Shown: positions 1 to 10,543 of the stretch, piece by piece | Numbering within the stretch: the first letter of the stretch is position 1 | Layout of the letters: every line of letters starts with the position of its first letter | Assembly (NCBI RefSeq): GCF_000020505.1 | Contig: NC_011027.1 | Span: 1,658,001-1,722,000, forward strand | Length of the DNA: 64,000 nt | From: Chlorobaculum parvum NCIB 8327 | Lineage (GTDB): Bacteria; Bacteroidota; Chlorobiia; Chlorobiales; Chlorobiaceae | Reading direction: 5' to 3' | Notes under the pieces: model-generated | The model's input: only the letters and a program-made list of their open reading frames with translations | Told to the model about the DNA's origin: nothing | Databases searched by the model: none | Program-made: the position numbers and the translations under genes

Positions 1-1739
1 AGATCTACAAATGCTTTTCGAGCGGCAAGGGAGGCAACGTCTTCACCTTCATCATGGAGATGGAGAAGGTGACTTTCCCCGAAGCGGTCGAGATGCTGGC
101 CAAGCGCGCCGGAGTGGACACCAGCAAATACCAGCTGCAGAAAGCGCAACAGGAAGACAAACAGGAAAGCAACCAGCATGAAACGCTCCGCTGGGCAGCC
201 CGGTTGTTTCACCAAACTCTGGAGAGCGATGCAGGCAGGGCGGCGTATGCCTATCTCGTCGGCAAGCGTGGACTGGAAGCGAGCACGATCCGCAAATTCG
301 GCCTCGGCTTTGCACCCGAAGCGTGGGAGTTCCTGCTCGACGCTGCCCGGCGTGACAACATTCCGGTCGAGCAGCTCACCGCCCTCGGCCTCGTGACGCG
401 CCACCGGGAGCGCAACAGTCTATACGACACCTTCCGCAACCGGATCATCTTTCCGATTCTGACTGTCGGCGGACAGGTGGCCGGCTTCGGCGGCCGGACG
501 CTCTCGAACGATCCGCAGACACCGAAGTACATCAACTCGCCGGAGAGCGCCATTTTCGAAAAGTCGAAACTGCTCTACGGAATGCACGCCGCCAAAAACG
601 ACATCCGCAAGCAGGAGACGGCAATTCTCGTGGAAGGCTACATGGACGTGATCGCCATGCACCAGGCCGGAGTCACCAACACGGTGGCCTCCTCGGGCAC
701 GGCACTCACCCGCTACCAGGCAAAAATTCTCAAGCGCTACACCTCGCGCGTTCTTTTTCTGTACGACGGCGACAACGCGGGCAAAAAGTCGATGCTTGCC
801 GGCATCGACATCCTGCTCTCCGAGGGGCTTACCCCGTGGGTAGTCCTCCTGCCCGGTGGCGACGACCCCGACAGCTTCATCAGAAACTATGGCAAGGAGG
901 CGTTTCTCGAAGAGCTCGAAAGTGAGAAAAGCTCATTCCAGGATTTCCAGCTCCGCTGTTATCGCGACGCCGGGCTCATGGAAAACCCTGATACCGCCTC
1001 CAAAGCGATCTCGGCCATGACCAAAAGCATCGCCTTGATCGCCGACCCCGTCCAAAAGGAGTTATACCTCGAAGAGCTGTCGAAAAAGCTTGACCTCAGC
1101 CGCCAGACGCTCCGCAAGGTGATGGCCTCCAGCAACGATGATCGTGCGCCTCGCTACGAATCACGGGGGCCAAGCCAGCAGAAAAGCTCGCCCGAAGTGA
1201 AGGCCGATAATCGCCCGATCTCTGTGGCCGAGCGCACCTTTCTCGAAGCGCTGCTCGAAAGCACCTTCTACGGCAACGAAGTGCTCGATTTCGCCGCTTC
1301 GCACGAATCGATGTTCACGCTTGAACACCCTGCTGCACGAGCAATCTTTACGCATCTGGTCGAACGCTTCCGCGAGATGGACGACAAAGAAGGCCACATC
1401 GACATCACCTCGGAAATCAGCTCCCTCGGCCTGGAAGAAGCACGCAACATCGCGCTCGACATCCTCTTCCGACTTCCGGTCAGCGAAACCAACCTCCCCT
1501 CCCCGCAGGAAGCCGCCCAGCACGCCCGCCGCTGCCTTTCTCACTTCCTCGTCGCAGTCAAAACCATCGTACTCGAACCGCTGCAACGCCAGAAGCAGGA
1601 CATTCTCAACCGCCTCAACAGCACATCTGAAAAGCCGGAAGAGAAAAAGCTTTTCGCGCAACTCCACGACATCAACAACCAGCTCCGCGAAATGGAGCAG
1701 GAGGTTGACGAGTCGATCAGAGGGATTCTGGGAGAATAA
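1..1739 (+). CDS. dnaG: DNA primase DnaG (5' end outside window)
   Basis: Primase that makes RNA primers at the replication fork. The reading frame is open from base 3, so the gene starts before the window; 578 residues are visible. The first residues are the end of the CHC2 zinc-ribbon (IYKCFSSGKGGNVFTF), followed by the primase core and the TOPRIM fold with its glutamate in VEGYMD (about 621-653) and the aspartates of LYDGDNAG (about 760-782). The C-terminal third (from about base 1200) is the poorly conserved helicase-binding region. One oddity is that the zinc-ribbon reads C-F-S-S where the usual motif is C-F-x-C, so the last cysteine ligand appears to be serine. Identity is certain; the missing 5' end prevents checking the other ligands. 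Confidence 0.97.
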   Translation, partial: IYKCFSSGKGGNVFTFIMEMEKVTFPEAVEMLAKRAGVDTSKYQLQKAQQEDKQESNQHETLRWAARLFHQTLESDAGRAAYAYLVGKRGLEASTIRKFGLGFAPEAWEFLLDAARRDNIPVEQLTALGLVTRHRERNSLYDTFRNRIIFPILTVGGQVAGFGGRTLSNDPQTPKYINSPESAIFEKSKLLYGMHAAKNDIRKQETAILVEGYMDVIAMHQAGVTNTVASSGTALTRYQAKILKRYTSRVLFLYDGDNAGKKSMLAGIDILLSEGLTPWVVLLPGGDDPDSFIRNYGKEAFLEELESEKSSFQDFQLRCYRDAGLMENPDTASKAISAMTKSIALIADPVQKELYLEELSKKLDLSRQTLRKVMASSNDDRAPRYESRGPSQQKSSPEVKADNRPISVAERTFLEALLESTFYGNEVLDFAASHESMFTLEHPAARAIFTHLVERFREMDDKEGHIDITSEISSLGLEEARNIALDILFRLPVSETNLPSPQEAAQHARRCLSHFLVAVKTIVLEPLQRQKQDILNRLNSTSEKPEEKKLFAQLHDINNQLREMEQEVDESIRGILGE

Positions 1740-1853
1740 AACTTTATCTATTCGATTCGAGAGCTTCTAATAAATATTTCTTATCCAACATCTATTAACG
1801 AAAGCAACAGAGCAATATGAGGCATTCCATAAAGCCAGCAATCGGGTACTCAA

Positions 1854-2879
1854 TCATCTAACAGGAATACCAGAAACCCTTACTTTCGACTCTGCTTCCA
1901 AAACACCAATATTTGTTAATTCCCGACAAAAAGCCTCATACATACTATCAGGGCATTCCGAAGGACCAATGATTAAGCTGTCAAACATTTTACAAAAATC
2001 AATAGCAGAAAGCATAGGATGAATAGCAGAATCCAGAGGCATCTTGCATATTTTCTGTGAAAAACCCGCTATTTCATCCTCACCTGACTCAATTAATTGA
2101 GAAGAAAATTCTGGCAAACCGCATTCTGGCAAATAAATACAACGCCACTCACGCTCTTCTTGAAATCCCTTATGTTTAATACAGAAAACATTAACCAGAA
2201 TCATTGAAACTATTGCATTTACAACAAGATCTGGACTTAGCCTCTTGAGAAAGAACTCATTATTTTTAACATTTTTGATTACCTCATCAAGCTCATAATA
2301 ATACTGATCTTTTTCAGCATACAAAACAGGATTAAAGGATATACCCAAAGCTTGTGAAACGACTGATAGGGCTGGAATTCGAAGAACTATAGCAACATGA
2401 TTTGACTGACCACCAAAAACTCTCCACATAGATAATCGACCTAATTCATTCTCACTTTCATCATGCTCTGAAACTGATAAAAAATAAAGATTATCCTTAG
2501 CTCCACGAGAATAATCATTATAAACCTTTATAGATCTATCAAAAACTCCAGGCAAGAACTCCTCAATAATATTTCCAAATTTAACCCAATGTTTATTCTT
2601 TTTTGATACAAAATCATCCATAAAATTGAAGCCATTCTGCACTTCCCGATAGTCTGACATATGAACAGCGTTACACATGTTAGCGCGCTTGTTTCTAATA
2701 ATAGAGAAAGCAGACTCTGCCGATGTGTAATGAACAAATAAGACATCATTACTAATCAAGCCTGAGCTCGAGAAATAATACTGCATCTTCTTATAAAAAA
2801 AACTCGGCAAAAAAATCTCTTCCAATCTTAACAGATCATCATTAAAACTCCCCGCAAGCCCGTTACCCGTGTCAGACAT
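1854..2879 (-). CDS. DUF2971 family protein
   Basis: 341 residues, function unknown. The family signature is visible: HYTSAES at residues 50-56, MSDYREVQ at about 74-81, FLSVSEHDES at about 133-142, a serine/tryptophan stretch near residue 150, and the EEREWR motif at 241-246. DUF2971 proteins are often found in variable genome regions and sometimes beside defence genes, but no biochemical role can be assigned from sequence. The gene is strikingly AT-rich (many AAA, ATA and TTA codons) against GC-rich neighbours, stands alone between dnaG and glyA, and lacks a recognisable partner, which suggests recent acquisition. The start ATG has no clear Shine-Dalgarno sequence. Confidence 0.8.
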   Translation of the reverse strand: MSDTGNGLAGSFNDDLLRLEEIFLPSFFYKKMQYYFSSSGLISNDVLFVHYTSAESAFSIIRNKRANMCNAVHMSDYREVQNGFNFMDDFVSKKNKHWVKFGNIIEEFLPGVFDRSIKVYNDYSRGAKDNLYFLSVSEHDESENELGRLSMWRVFGGQSNHVAIVLRIPALSVVSQALGISFNPVLYAEKDQYYYELDEVIKNVKNNEFFLKRLSPDLVVNAIVSMILVNVFCIKHKGFQEEREWRCIYLPECGLPEFSSQLIESGEDEIAGFSQKICKMPLDSAIHPMLSAIDFCKMFDSLIIGPSECPDSMYEAFCRELTNIGVLEAESKVRVSGIPVR

Positions 2880-2940
2880 AATTTTTTACCCTGTTTTCAG
2901 TTAGGACCAGAACGAAAATATATAGTAAAAAACAAAAATA

Positions 2941-2977
2941 AAAAAAGCCGGTCACCTTCACAGTAACCGGCCTTTTT
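2941..2977 (-). terminator. Rho-independent terminator after glyA
   Basis: GCCGGT (2947-2952) pairs with ACCGGC (2966-2971), flanked by A and T tracts, giving a hairpin with a U-run on the minus strand 24 bp past the glyA stop. The A/T tracts on both sides mean it could also stop plus-strand transcripts. Confidence 0.85.
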
Positions 2978-3000
2978 GGTAATGCTCTGGCGCCCCCAGC

Positions 3001-4323
3001 TTACACCTGCAAGCCGTAGCCGTTCAGCGGGAACTGCAGGCACAGTTCGCGGACTTCGGCCCTGACCTGTTTGCAGACATCGGCGACGTTGTCGTCGTTG
3101 GCTGCCGAGATGACGCGATCGATGAACTCAACGATCTTTTCAGCTTCGGCGACCTTCATGCCGCGGGTGGTCATGGCCGGGGTACCGACGCGGATACCAC
3201 TGGTAACGAATGGTGATTTGTCGTCGAAGGGCACCATGTTCTTGTTGACCGTGATGCCTGCGTCGTGCAGCAGGTTTTCGGCCACTTTGCCGTTGACGTT
3301 CTTGTTACGCAGGTCAAGCAGCATGAGGTGGTTCTTCGTACCGCCGCTGACGATGTGGTAGTCGGCAGCGAGGAACTTGGCAGCCATCGCGGCGGCGTTG
3401 TCCTTGATCTGCTGCGCATAGGCTTTGAACTCGGGCTGGAGCGCTTCGCCGAAGGCAACCGCCTTGCCGGCGATGATGTGCATGAGCGGACCGCCCTGAA
3501 TGCCAGGCATCACCTCGGCGTCGATCACCTCGGACATCATCTTCACACGCGGGCCATTCTTGGTGTTAACCGTAATGCCCATCGGATTCTCGAAATCCTT
3601 GCCCATCATAATCATGCCGCCGCGCGGGCCGCGCAGGGTTTTGTGGGTGGTGGTGGTCACGAAGTGGCAGTGCGGAACCGGGTTGGCCGAAAGTCCAGCG
3701 GCAACGAGGCCTGCCGGATGCGCGATGTCGGCCATAAGGAACGCACCAACCTTGTCGGCGATTTCGCGGAACGCCTTGAAGTCGAAGCCCTGAGAATAGG
3801 CGCTCGCGCCGGTGATGATGAGCTTCGGTTTGACCTTTAATGCCATCTCTTCGACCGCGTTCATGTCGATAATGCCGGTTTCCTTGTCGACACCGTAGGA
3901 GTGGGCGTCGAAGAACTGGCCGGAGAAGTTCACCTTGCTGCCATGGGTAAGGTGGCCGCCGTGGGAGAGGTCGAGCCCCATGATGGAGTCGCCCGGCTTG
4001 AGCACAGCGAAGAGCACCGCCATGTTGGCGCTGGAGCCGGAGTGCGGCTGCACGTTGACGTACTCACAGCCGAAAAGCTTCTTGGCGCGGTCGCGGGCGA
4101 GGTTCTCAGCGACATCGACAAATTCGCAGCCACCATAGTAGCGCTTGCCGGGGTAGCCCTCGGCATATTTATTGGTCATGACCGAACCGCAGGCTTCCAT
4201 GACCGCCGTGCTGGTGAAGTTTTCCGAAGCGATCAGCTCCAGGGTTTCAGTCTGGCGTCTGGTTTCATTGGCAATCGCCTCGAAGACCTCGGGGTCGAGC
4301 CGCTTGAGAAGTTCGTAGTCCAT
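3001..4323 (-). CDS. glyA: Serine hydroxymethyltransferase
   Basis: PLP enzyme converting serine and tetrahydrofolate to glycine and methylene-tetrahydrofolate, in the cytoplasm, supplying C1 units. 440 residues, normal bacterial length plus a short C-terminal extension. The PLP lysine lies in [15 protein letters not shown] (K228); IASENFTS (31-38) and [13 protein letters not shown] (53-65) are the usual substrate-site segments. The ATG is preceded by AAGGA at a good distance (AAGGACAGACG-ATG). It follows ribBA on the same strand by 25 bp, so the two are probably cotranscribed, and a hairpin terminator follows at 2941-2977. Confidence 0.98.
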   Translation of the reverse strand: MDYELLKRLDPEVFEAIANETRRQTETLELIASENFTSTAVMEACGSVMTNKYAEGYPGKRYYGGCEFVDVAENLARDRAKKLFGCEYVNVQPHSGSSANMAVLFAVLKPGDSIMGLDLSHGGHLTHGSKVNFSGQFFDAHSYGVDKETGIIDMNAVEEMALKVKPKLIITGASAYSQGFDFKAFREIADKVGAFLMADIAHPAGLVAAGLSANPVPHCHFVTTTTHKTLRGPRGGMIMMGKDFENPMGITVNTKNGPRVKMMSEVIDAEVMPGIQGGPLMHIIAGKAVAFGEALQPEFKAYAQQIKDNAAAMAAKFLAADYHIVSGGTKNHLMLLDLRNKNVNGKVAENLLHDAGITVNKNMVPFDDKSPFVTSGIRVGTPAMTTRGMKVAEAEKIVEFIDRVISAANDDNVADVCKQVRAEVRELCLQFPLNGYGLQV

Positions 4324-4348
4324 CGTCTGTCCTTCTCCCGTGGGAGTT

Positions 4349-5629
4349 TTATTGTTTTTTATGCTGTTTCAGTTGCTCTTCGGCAAGACGCTCGAAGATA
4401 ATGCGTTCGTTGCCGGAAACGGTTTCGATCATGTGACCGAGCTTGTCGCGCTTGGTCTGCAGGTAGTGGCGGTTCACCTCGTTCGGCTCGATTTCGAGCG
4501 GTACGCGTTCGACGATTTCGAGGCCATAGCCTTCCAGACCGACAATCTTTTTCGGGTTGTTGGTCATCAACCGCATCTTCCGAACGCCGAGGTCCTGAAG
4601 AATCTGCGCACCGATGCCGTAGTCGCGAAGGTCGGGTTTGAAACCGAGCTTCTCGTTGGCCTCGACCGTGTCGAACCCTTCATCCTGAAGATTGTACGCT
4701 TTGAGCTTGTTGATGAGCCCGATGCCGCGTCCTTCCTGCATCAGATAGACCAGGACGCCTCGTCCCTCTTTTTCGATCATGCGCAGGGCGGTTTCAAGCT
4801 GGTGGCCACAATCGCAGCGAAGCGAACCGAAGGTGTCGCCGGTGGCACACTGCGAGTGCACCCGAACCAGCACCGGCTCGCCATTGCCGACATCGCCCTT
4901 GACAAAGGCCATGTGGTTCTGGTTATCGACCATGGTTTCGTAGGCTATCAGGCCGAACTCGCCGTGCGCGGTGGGAAGTTTCGACTCGACGGCGCGGTGC
5001 ACCAGCTTGCTCTGCTGCATCCGGTAAGCCACCAGATCCTTGATGGTAACGAGCTTCACGCCGAGCTTCTCCTTGAGCTTGAGCAGTTCGGGCACACGCG
5101 CCATGCTGCCGTCGTCGTGCAAAATCTCGCAAAGCAGTCCAGCCGGCTGGCATCCGGCAAGGCGGCAGAGATCGACCGCCGCTTCAGTATGGCCTACCCT
5201 GCGGAGTACACCACCATCCATCGCGCGAAGCGGGAAGATGTGCCCCGGACGCGAGAAGTCATCAGCCGTGCAGGACGGATCGGCAAGCATCTTGAGCGTC
5301 ATGTATCGGTCGTAGGCCGAAATACCGGTGGTCACCCCTTCGGCGATCGCGTCGATTGAAACGGTGAAGTTGGTTTCGTGCTGGGAGGTATTGCGCTGCA
5401 CCATCGGTTCGAGCTGTAACTCGCGGGCGCGCTCCATGGGAATGGCCACGCAGAGCAGGCCGCGCGCCTCTTTGGTGATGAAGTTCACCATCTCGGGGGT
5501 CACATGCTCGGCAGCGGCGATAAAATCGCCTTCATCCTCCCGATCTTCGTCATCGACGACGATGATCAGCTTGCCGTTTTTAATGTCTTCGATGGCTGAT
5601 TCTATGGAATCGAACTGATTGTTGCTCAT
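4349..5629 (-). CDS. ribBA: Bifunctional 3,4-dihydroxy-2-butanone-4-phosphate synthase / GTP cyclohydrolase II
   Basis: Riboflavin pathway: the N-terminal domain makes dihydroxybutanone phosphate from ribulose 5-phosphate and the C-terminal domain opens GTP. 426 residues from ATG 5629. The N half has the acidic loop [11 protein letters not shown] (26-36) and GHIFPL (129-134). The C half carries the zinc cysteines C261, C272 and C274 (SQC...RCDCG) and GRGIGL. An upstream in-frame codon (5644) exists, but GGAG at the right spacing (GGAGTGTG-ATG) favours 5629. No FMN riboswitch consensus was seen upstream. It is divergent from carB and upstream of glyA. Confidence 0.97.
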   Translation of the reverse strand: MSNNQFDSIESAIEDIKNGKLIIVVDDEDREDEGDFIAAAEHVTPEMVNFITKEARGLLCVAIPMERARELQLEPMVQRNTSQHETNFTVSIDAIAEGVTTGISAYDRYMTLKMLADPSCTADDFSRPGHIFPLRAMDGGVLRRVGHTEAAVDLCRLAGCQPAGLLCEILHDDGSMARVPELLKLKEKLGVKLVTIKDLVAYRMQQSKLVHRAVESKLPTAHGEFGLIAYETMVDNQNHMAFVKGDVGNGEPVLVRVHSQCATGDTFGSLRCDCGHQLETALRMIEKEGRGVLVYLMQEGRGIGLINKLKAYNLQDEGFDTVEANEKLGFKPDLRDYGIGAQILQDLGVRKMRLMTNNPKKIVGLEGYGLEIVERVPLEIEPNEVNRHYLQTKRDKLGHMIETVSGNERIIFERLAEEQLKQHKKQ

Positions 5630-5820
5630 CACACTCCTGATCAATACTGTGGTTACCTGGCTCGGATTGCCGGTCGGAAATTACATGAAAAGAATATAAT
5701 AGTAAAATAACGGGCACCCCTAAAATTCCTGAACCGTCTTCAGCGACAGGCAAAGCCACTCCAGCCGACGATGAACAGGCGGGCTTTGAGTTCGAGAGGC
5801 TTTTTATTATACTCTGGCCG

Positions 5821-5850
5821 TTGTAATGTACAGCCCTGAATCGTTATCTT
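5821..5850 (+). promoter_or_regulatory. Predicted promoter for the carB half-gene
   Basis: TTGTAA (5821-5826), an 18-bp spacer, then TATCTT (5845-5850), 42 bp before the ATG. The TATCTT hexamer recurs at similar distances before several other genes in this window, which is the main support. No transcript start is known. Confidence 0.5.
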
Positions 5851-5892
5851 GATTTACAGACCTCTTTTCAAGATTTTCCAACACGTCCGCGC

Positions 5893-7749
<1,857 letters not shown>

Positions 7750-8275
7750 TTTCCGCCACGAAGCGCCGGGTATCGAAAGTGACGCCCGGCGACTCACTCT
7801 CCCTCGGCCCGGCCACGTTCAGCACCTCGATTCCGTTTTCCCCGATCCACTCAACTACAGCTTGCACATCTGATGCTTTGCCCAGATCGACAATCATGCA
7901 GGGTCGTTCGAACTTACGGGCGCACTCAACCGTCAGCTTCGTACCGCCACTCAGCGCTCCCGTAACAAGCACCAGCGTACCATCAGAGTCCCTGACATTC
8001 CACTCGGTTCGCGCCTCGTAGCGCGGCGATGGCGTTTCACGGAGCCGATACCGCTGCGGGATCTCGTCATCCTCGGCTCGGCGACCGCGCGGGCACCAAC
8101 CGCCGTGCTCCAGCCCGGCCGCAATCGCCGCATCGAGCGCCCCGCGGTCAACGCCGGTCTGTCCGCCGGAAACAATACGAGTAAGCATGCGCATCGAAAA
8201 TTATCTTGAGCATCCGCAATATCCCTGCCGTTGTTTATCTTGCGATCTCAATCCGTTCACCAACCATTGCATTCC

Positions 8276-8767
8276 ATGTCCGAATCACCGACCATTGCCG
8301 CCCTTCTGGACGAATCGATACAGCTCGAACTGAACCTGGCCAGTCTCTACACTCTCTTCAACGATCATTTCGAGGAAGATGAAGAGTTCTGGTGGCAGCT
8401 TTCGATGGAGGAGCGCAGCCACGCCGCCCTGCTTCAGCAGGAAAAAAAGCAGCCCCAGCCGTTGCAGTTCTTCCCCGAAAATCTCCTCTCGAAAGACCTC
8501 GAAGCGCTGAAACAGAACAACGCACGGATCACCGGAGAGGCCAACCGCTTCAAGCAGAATCCGTACTCGCGAGACGAAGCCCTGAACCTTGCCCTGGAGA
8601 TTGAAATGTCGGCTGGCGAGGCGCACTTCCAGGAATTCATGGAGAGCGAAACCGGATCGCTGACGGCCGATATTTTCAAGCAGCTCGCCAGCGAAGACCA
8701 GAACCACGCCAAGCGAATCCGGGAATACATGAAAGAACAGGGTATCGAAGCCGTAAAACTCGCCTGA
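8276..8767 (+). CDS. Ferritin-like / rubrerythrin-type diiron protein
   Basis: 163 residues from ATG 8276. A four-helix ferritin-like bundle is suggested by paired helix motifs: E..L..LY (15-25), EERSHAALL (about 47-55), [14 protein letters not shown] (about 106-119) and EDQNHAKRI (about 141-149), supplying E/H pairs that could bind two metals. It lacks the rubredoxin-like C-terminal domain of full rubrerythrins. TATCTT hexamers lie at 8202-8207 and 8236-8241. It is immediately upstream of the ferritin gene on the same strand, suggesting a shared iron or peroxide role. The in-frame upstream extension to 8231 overlaps the promoter-like box and is unlikely to be translated. Confidence 0.78.
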   Translation: MSESPTIAALLDESIQLELNLASLYTLFNDHFEEDEEFWWQLSMEERSHAALLQQEKKQPQPLQFFPENLLSKDLEALKQNNARITGEANRFKQNPYSRDEALNLALEIEMSAGEAHFQEFMESETGSLTADIFKQLASEDQNHAKRIREYMKEQGIEAVKLA

Positions 8768-8870
8768 ACAACAGAATGCTGAAACGATCAGCCCCCCTTC
8801 ATGGTTGGTTGTGCGACAGATAATCCTGAACATCACACAACCAACCATTCCCCAACTCAAGGAGACACCT

Positions 8871-9365
8871 ATGCTCAGCAAAAAACTTCAGCAGGCGTTC
8901 AACGAACAGATCAACCATGAGATGGCTTCGGCCTATCTTTACCTGTCGATGGCGGCTTACGCCCATTCGATGAATCTTCCCGGATTCGCTCACTGGCTCG
9001 AACTTCAGTACAAAGAAGAGCAGGGTCATGCCATGAAGCTCTACAAGTTCGTCAACGAGCGCGGCGGCAAAGTTGAATTGCTTGCCATCCCCCAGCCGAC
9101 CTCGGAGTTCAAATCGCCGGCCCACCTGTTCGAAGAGGTACTGAGCCACGAACGAAAAATCACGGCATTGATCAACAAGCTGTACGAAGCTGCCGTCGAA
9201 GCGAAGGATTACGCAGCCCAGGTGCTCCTGCACTGGTTCATCGAAGAGCAGGTTGAGGAAGAGGCGGCTGCGAGCGAAATTCTCGGCACCATCAAGATGG
9301 CGGGGGAAAAGGGACACGCTCTGGTCATGATGGACCGTCAGCTCGCCCGGCGCGGCATGAACTGA
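8871..9365 (+). CDS. ftnA: Non-haem ferritin
   Basis: Iron-storage ferritin, 164 residues from ATG 8871, chosen because AAGGAG sits just upstream (AAGGAGACACCT-ATG) and the protein then starts with the usual [17 protein letters not shown]. Ferroxidase residues are visible: E in [11 protein letters not shown], the E and H of [12 protein letters not shown], and E/Q residues of [12 protein letters not shown]. It lies 103 bp after the other ferritin-like gene and is followed by a strong terminator. Confidence 0.95.
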   Translation: MLSKKLQQAFNEQINHEMASAYLYLSMAAYAHSMNLPGFAHWLELQYKEEQGHAMKLYKFVNERGGKVELLAIPQPTSEFKSPAHLFEEVLSHERKITALINKLYEAAVEAKDYAAQVLLHWFIEEQVEEEAAASEILGTIKMAGEKGHALVMMDRQLARRGMN

Positions 9366-9399
9366 CTTGATCCCGGAAATTCTGTTTCAAGATCGACCG

Positions 9400-9430
9400 A
9401 ACCCTGGCTTTTGTCAGGGTTCTTTTTTTT
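9400..9430 (+). terminator. Rho-independent terminator after ferritin gene
   Basis: AACCCTG pairs with CAGGGTT across a short loop, followed by eight T residues, 35 bp past the ferritin stop. Confidence 0.92.
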
Positions 9431-9462
9431 AGCAGAATTCCGGAAATCTGCATTCCGGAGCT

Positions 9463-10335
9463 TTACCACACGACATTGACGAACCGGTGCGACCACTCGC
9501 CGTCCGCGCCGATCACCAGTTCTCCGTACCGTTTCGGGAAGTAGCGGAAACTGCCGCCGTTGATGAAGGTCACTCCCCCGACGCTGTAAACCTGGAAACG
9601 GTGAAAATGGCCATGCAGCACCAGATTTGAACCAAGCATTTTCATCATCCGCAGATAGTCGTCACGGTTTCTGAACTGCATCGTCCAGTCAAACGCCTGA
9701 TCGATCATGGCGCCGGTGCCATAGACCTTGTAGGCGTGATGACAGAGCCCGATGACAAAACTGCCATCGAGCGCTTGCGCGACCTGCGGATCAGACAGCG
9801 CCTGAAGCGTTTGCGGCCAGACGCTACCCCGCGCACCGAGCGGGTTATCGGTCGGCGACCACGGGTCGACAGTATTGACCGCCACAAAAGAGATCGACAT
9901 CTCCCCGAAACGCATCACCTTGACAAAAGGCAGGCCTGCTCCGGCCTCGCCGTCACCGCTGATGAGCGGCCGGAAGATGGCGTCGAACGCACGAATCCGT
10001 CCTTCGGCCCTCTTCTTCCGGGAGCCGTCAATCGGATTGAGCGCGTTGTAAATGCGCATCTCCTCTTCGAGATTGATCAGGTCATGATTGCCTGGAATAA
10101 GCGTTGTTTTGTTCCAGTCGAACAGGCCGTTTCGCTCAAGCGCCTCCCTCAAAATTTCCCAATCGGCAGGAGAGGCCGTGTCGATCAAATCACCGGTCAT
10201 CACGAGGTGATCGTACCCCCGATGAACGAACTCCTCGAACATGCGCTCGAGCCTTGCAAGCTGATGGCGATCGCTCTTTCCCGCAATATGCAGGTCGGAT
10301 AAATGAGCTATGGTTACTTTCTTACCAAAGGACAC
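9463..10335 (-). CDS. Calcineurin-like metallophosphoesterase
   Basis: 290 residues, starting at GTG 10335. All five family metal-binding motifs are present in order: HLSDLHI (10-16), TGDLID (about 46-51), PGNHDL (about 80-85), the histidine pair in GLCHHAY (about 196-202) and HGHFHR (about 240-245). The length and order resemble bacterial predicted phosphohydrolases of the Icc/CpdA type, but the substrate (cyclic nucleotide, phospholipid or other) cannot be told from sequence. It is a single gene between the ferritin terminator and glgP. Confidence 0.85.
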   Translation of the reverse strand: MSFGKKVTIAHLSDLHIAGKSDRHQLARLERMFEEFVHRGYDHLVMTGDLIDTASPADWEILREALERNGLFDWNKTTLIPGNHDLINLEEEMRIYNALNPIDGSRKKRAEGRIRAFDAIFRPLISGDGEAGAGLPFVKVMRFGEMSISFVAVNTVDPWSPTDNPLGARGSVWPQTLQALSDPQVAQALDGSFVIGLCHHAYKVYGTGAMIDQAFDWTMQFRNRDDYLRMMKMLGSNLVLHGHFHRFQVYSVGGVTFINGGSFRYFPKRYGELVIGADGEWSHRFVNVVW

Positions 10336-10543
10336 TGGTGCACTGTTGATTTACAGATTGAAAGGCTTAAATTTAGCTTTTCAAATTCAGTCAGTCAATC
10401 GATGAAACTGGCTTGGTTGCGGGGTAGCATTCCGCTCCCCGTTGTTCACCCTTGCGCTCCCGCCTCGGGGAGGCATCCGGCAAGATACTCCATTTTCTTA
10501 ATCTGCACCACCTGAGGCGAGCAGCAAAACCCTTAAATCCAAT

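Noticed and set aside
5630-5892. Possible FMN riboswitch upstream of ribBA
   Set aside because: The conserved FMN-element blocks are not present in the minus-strand leader.
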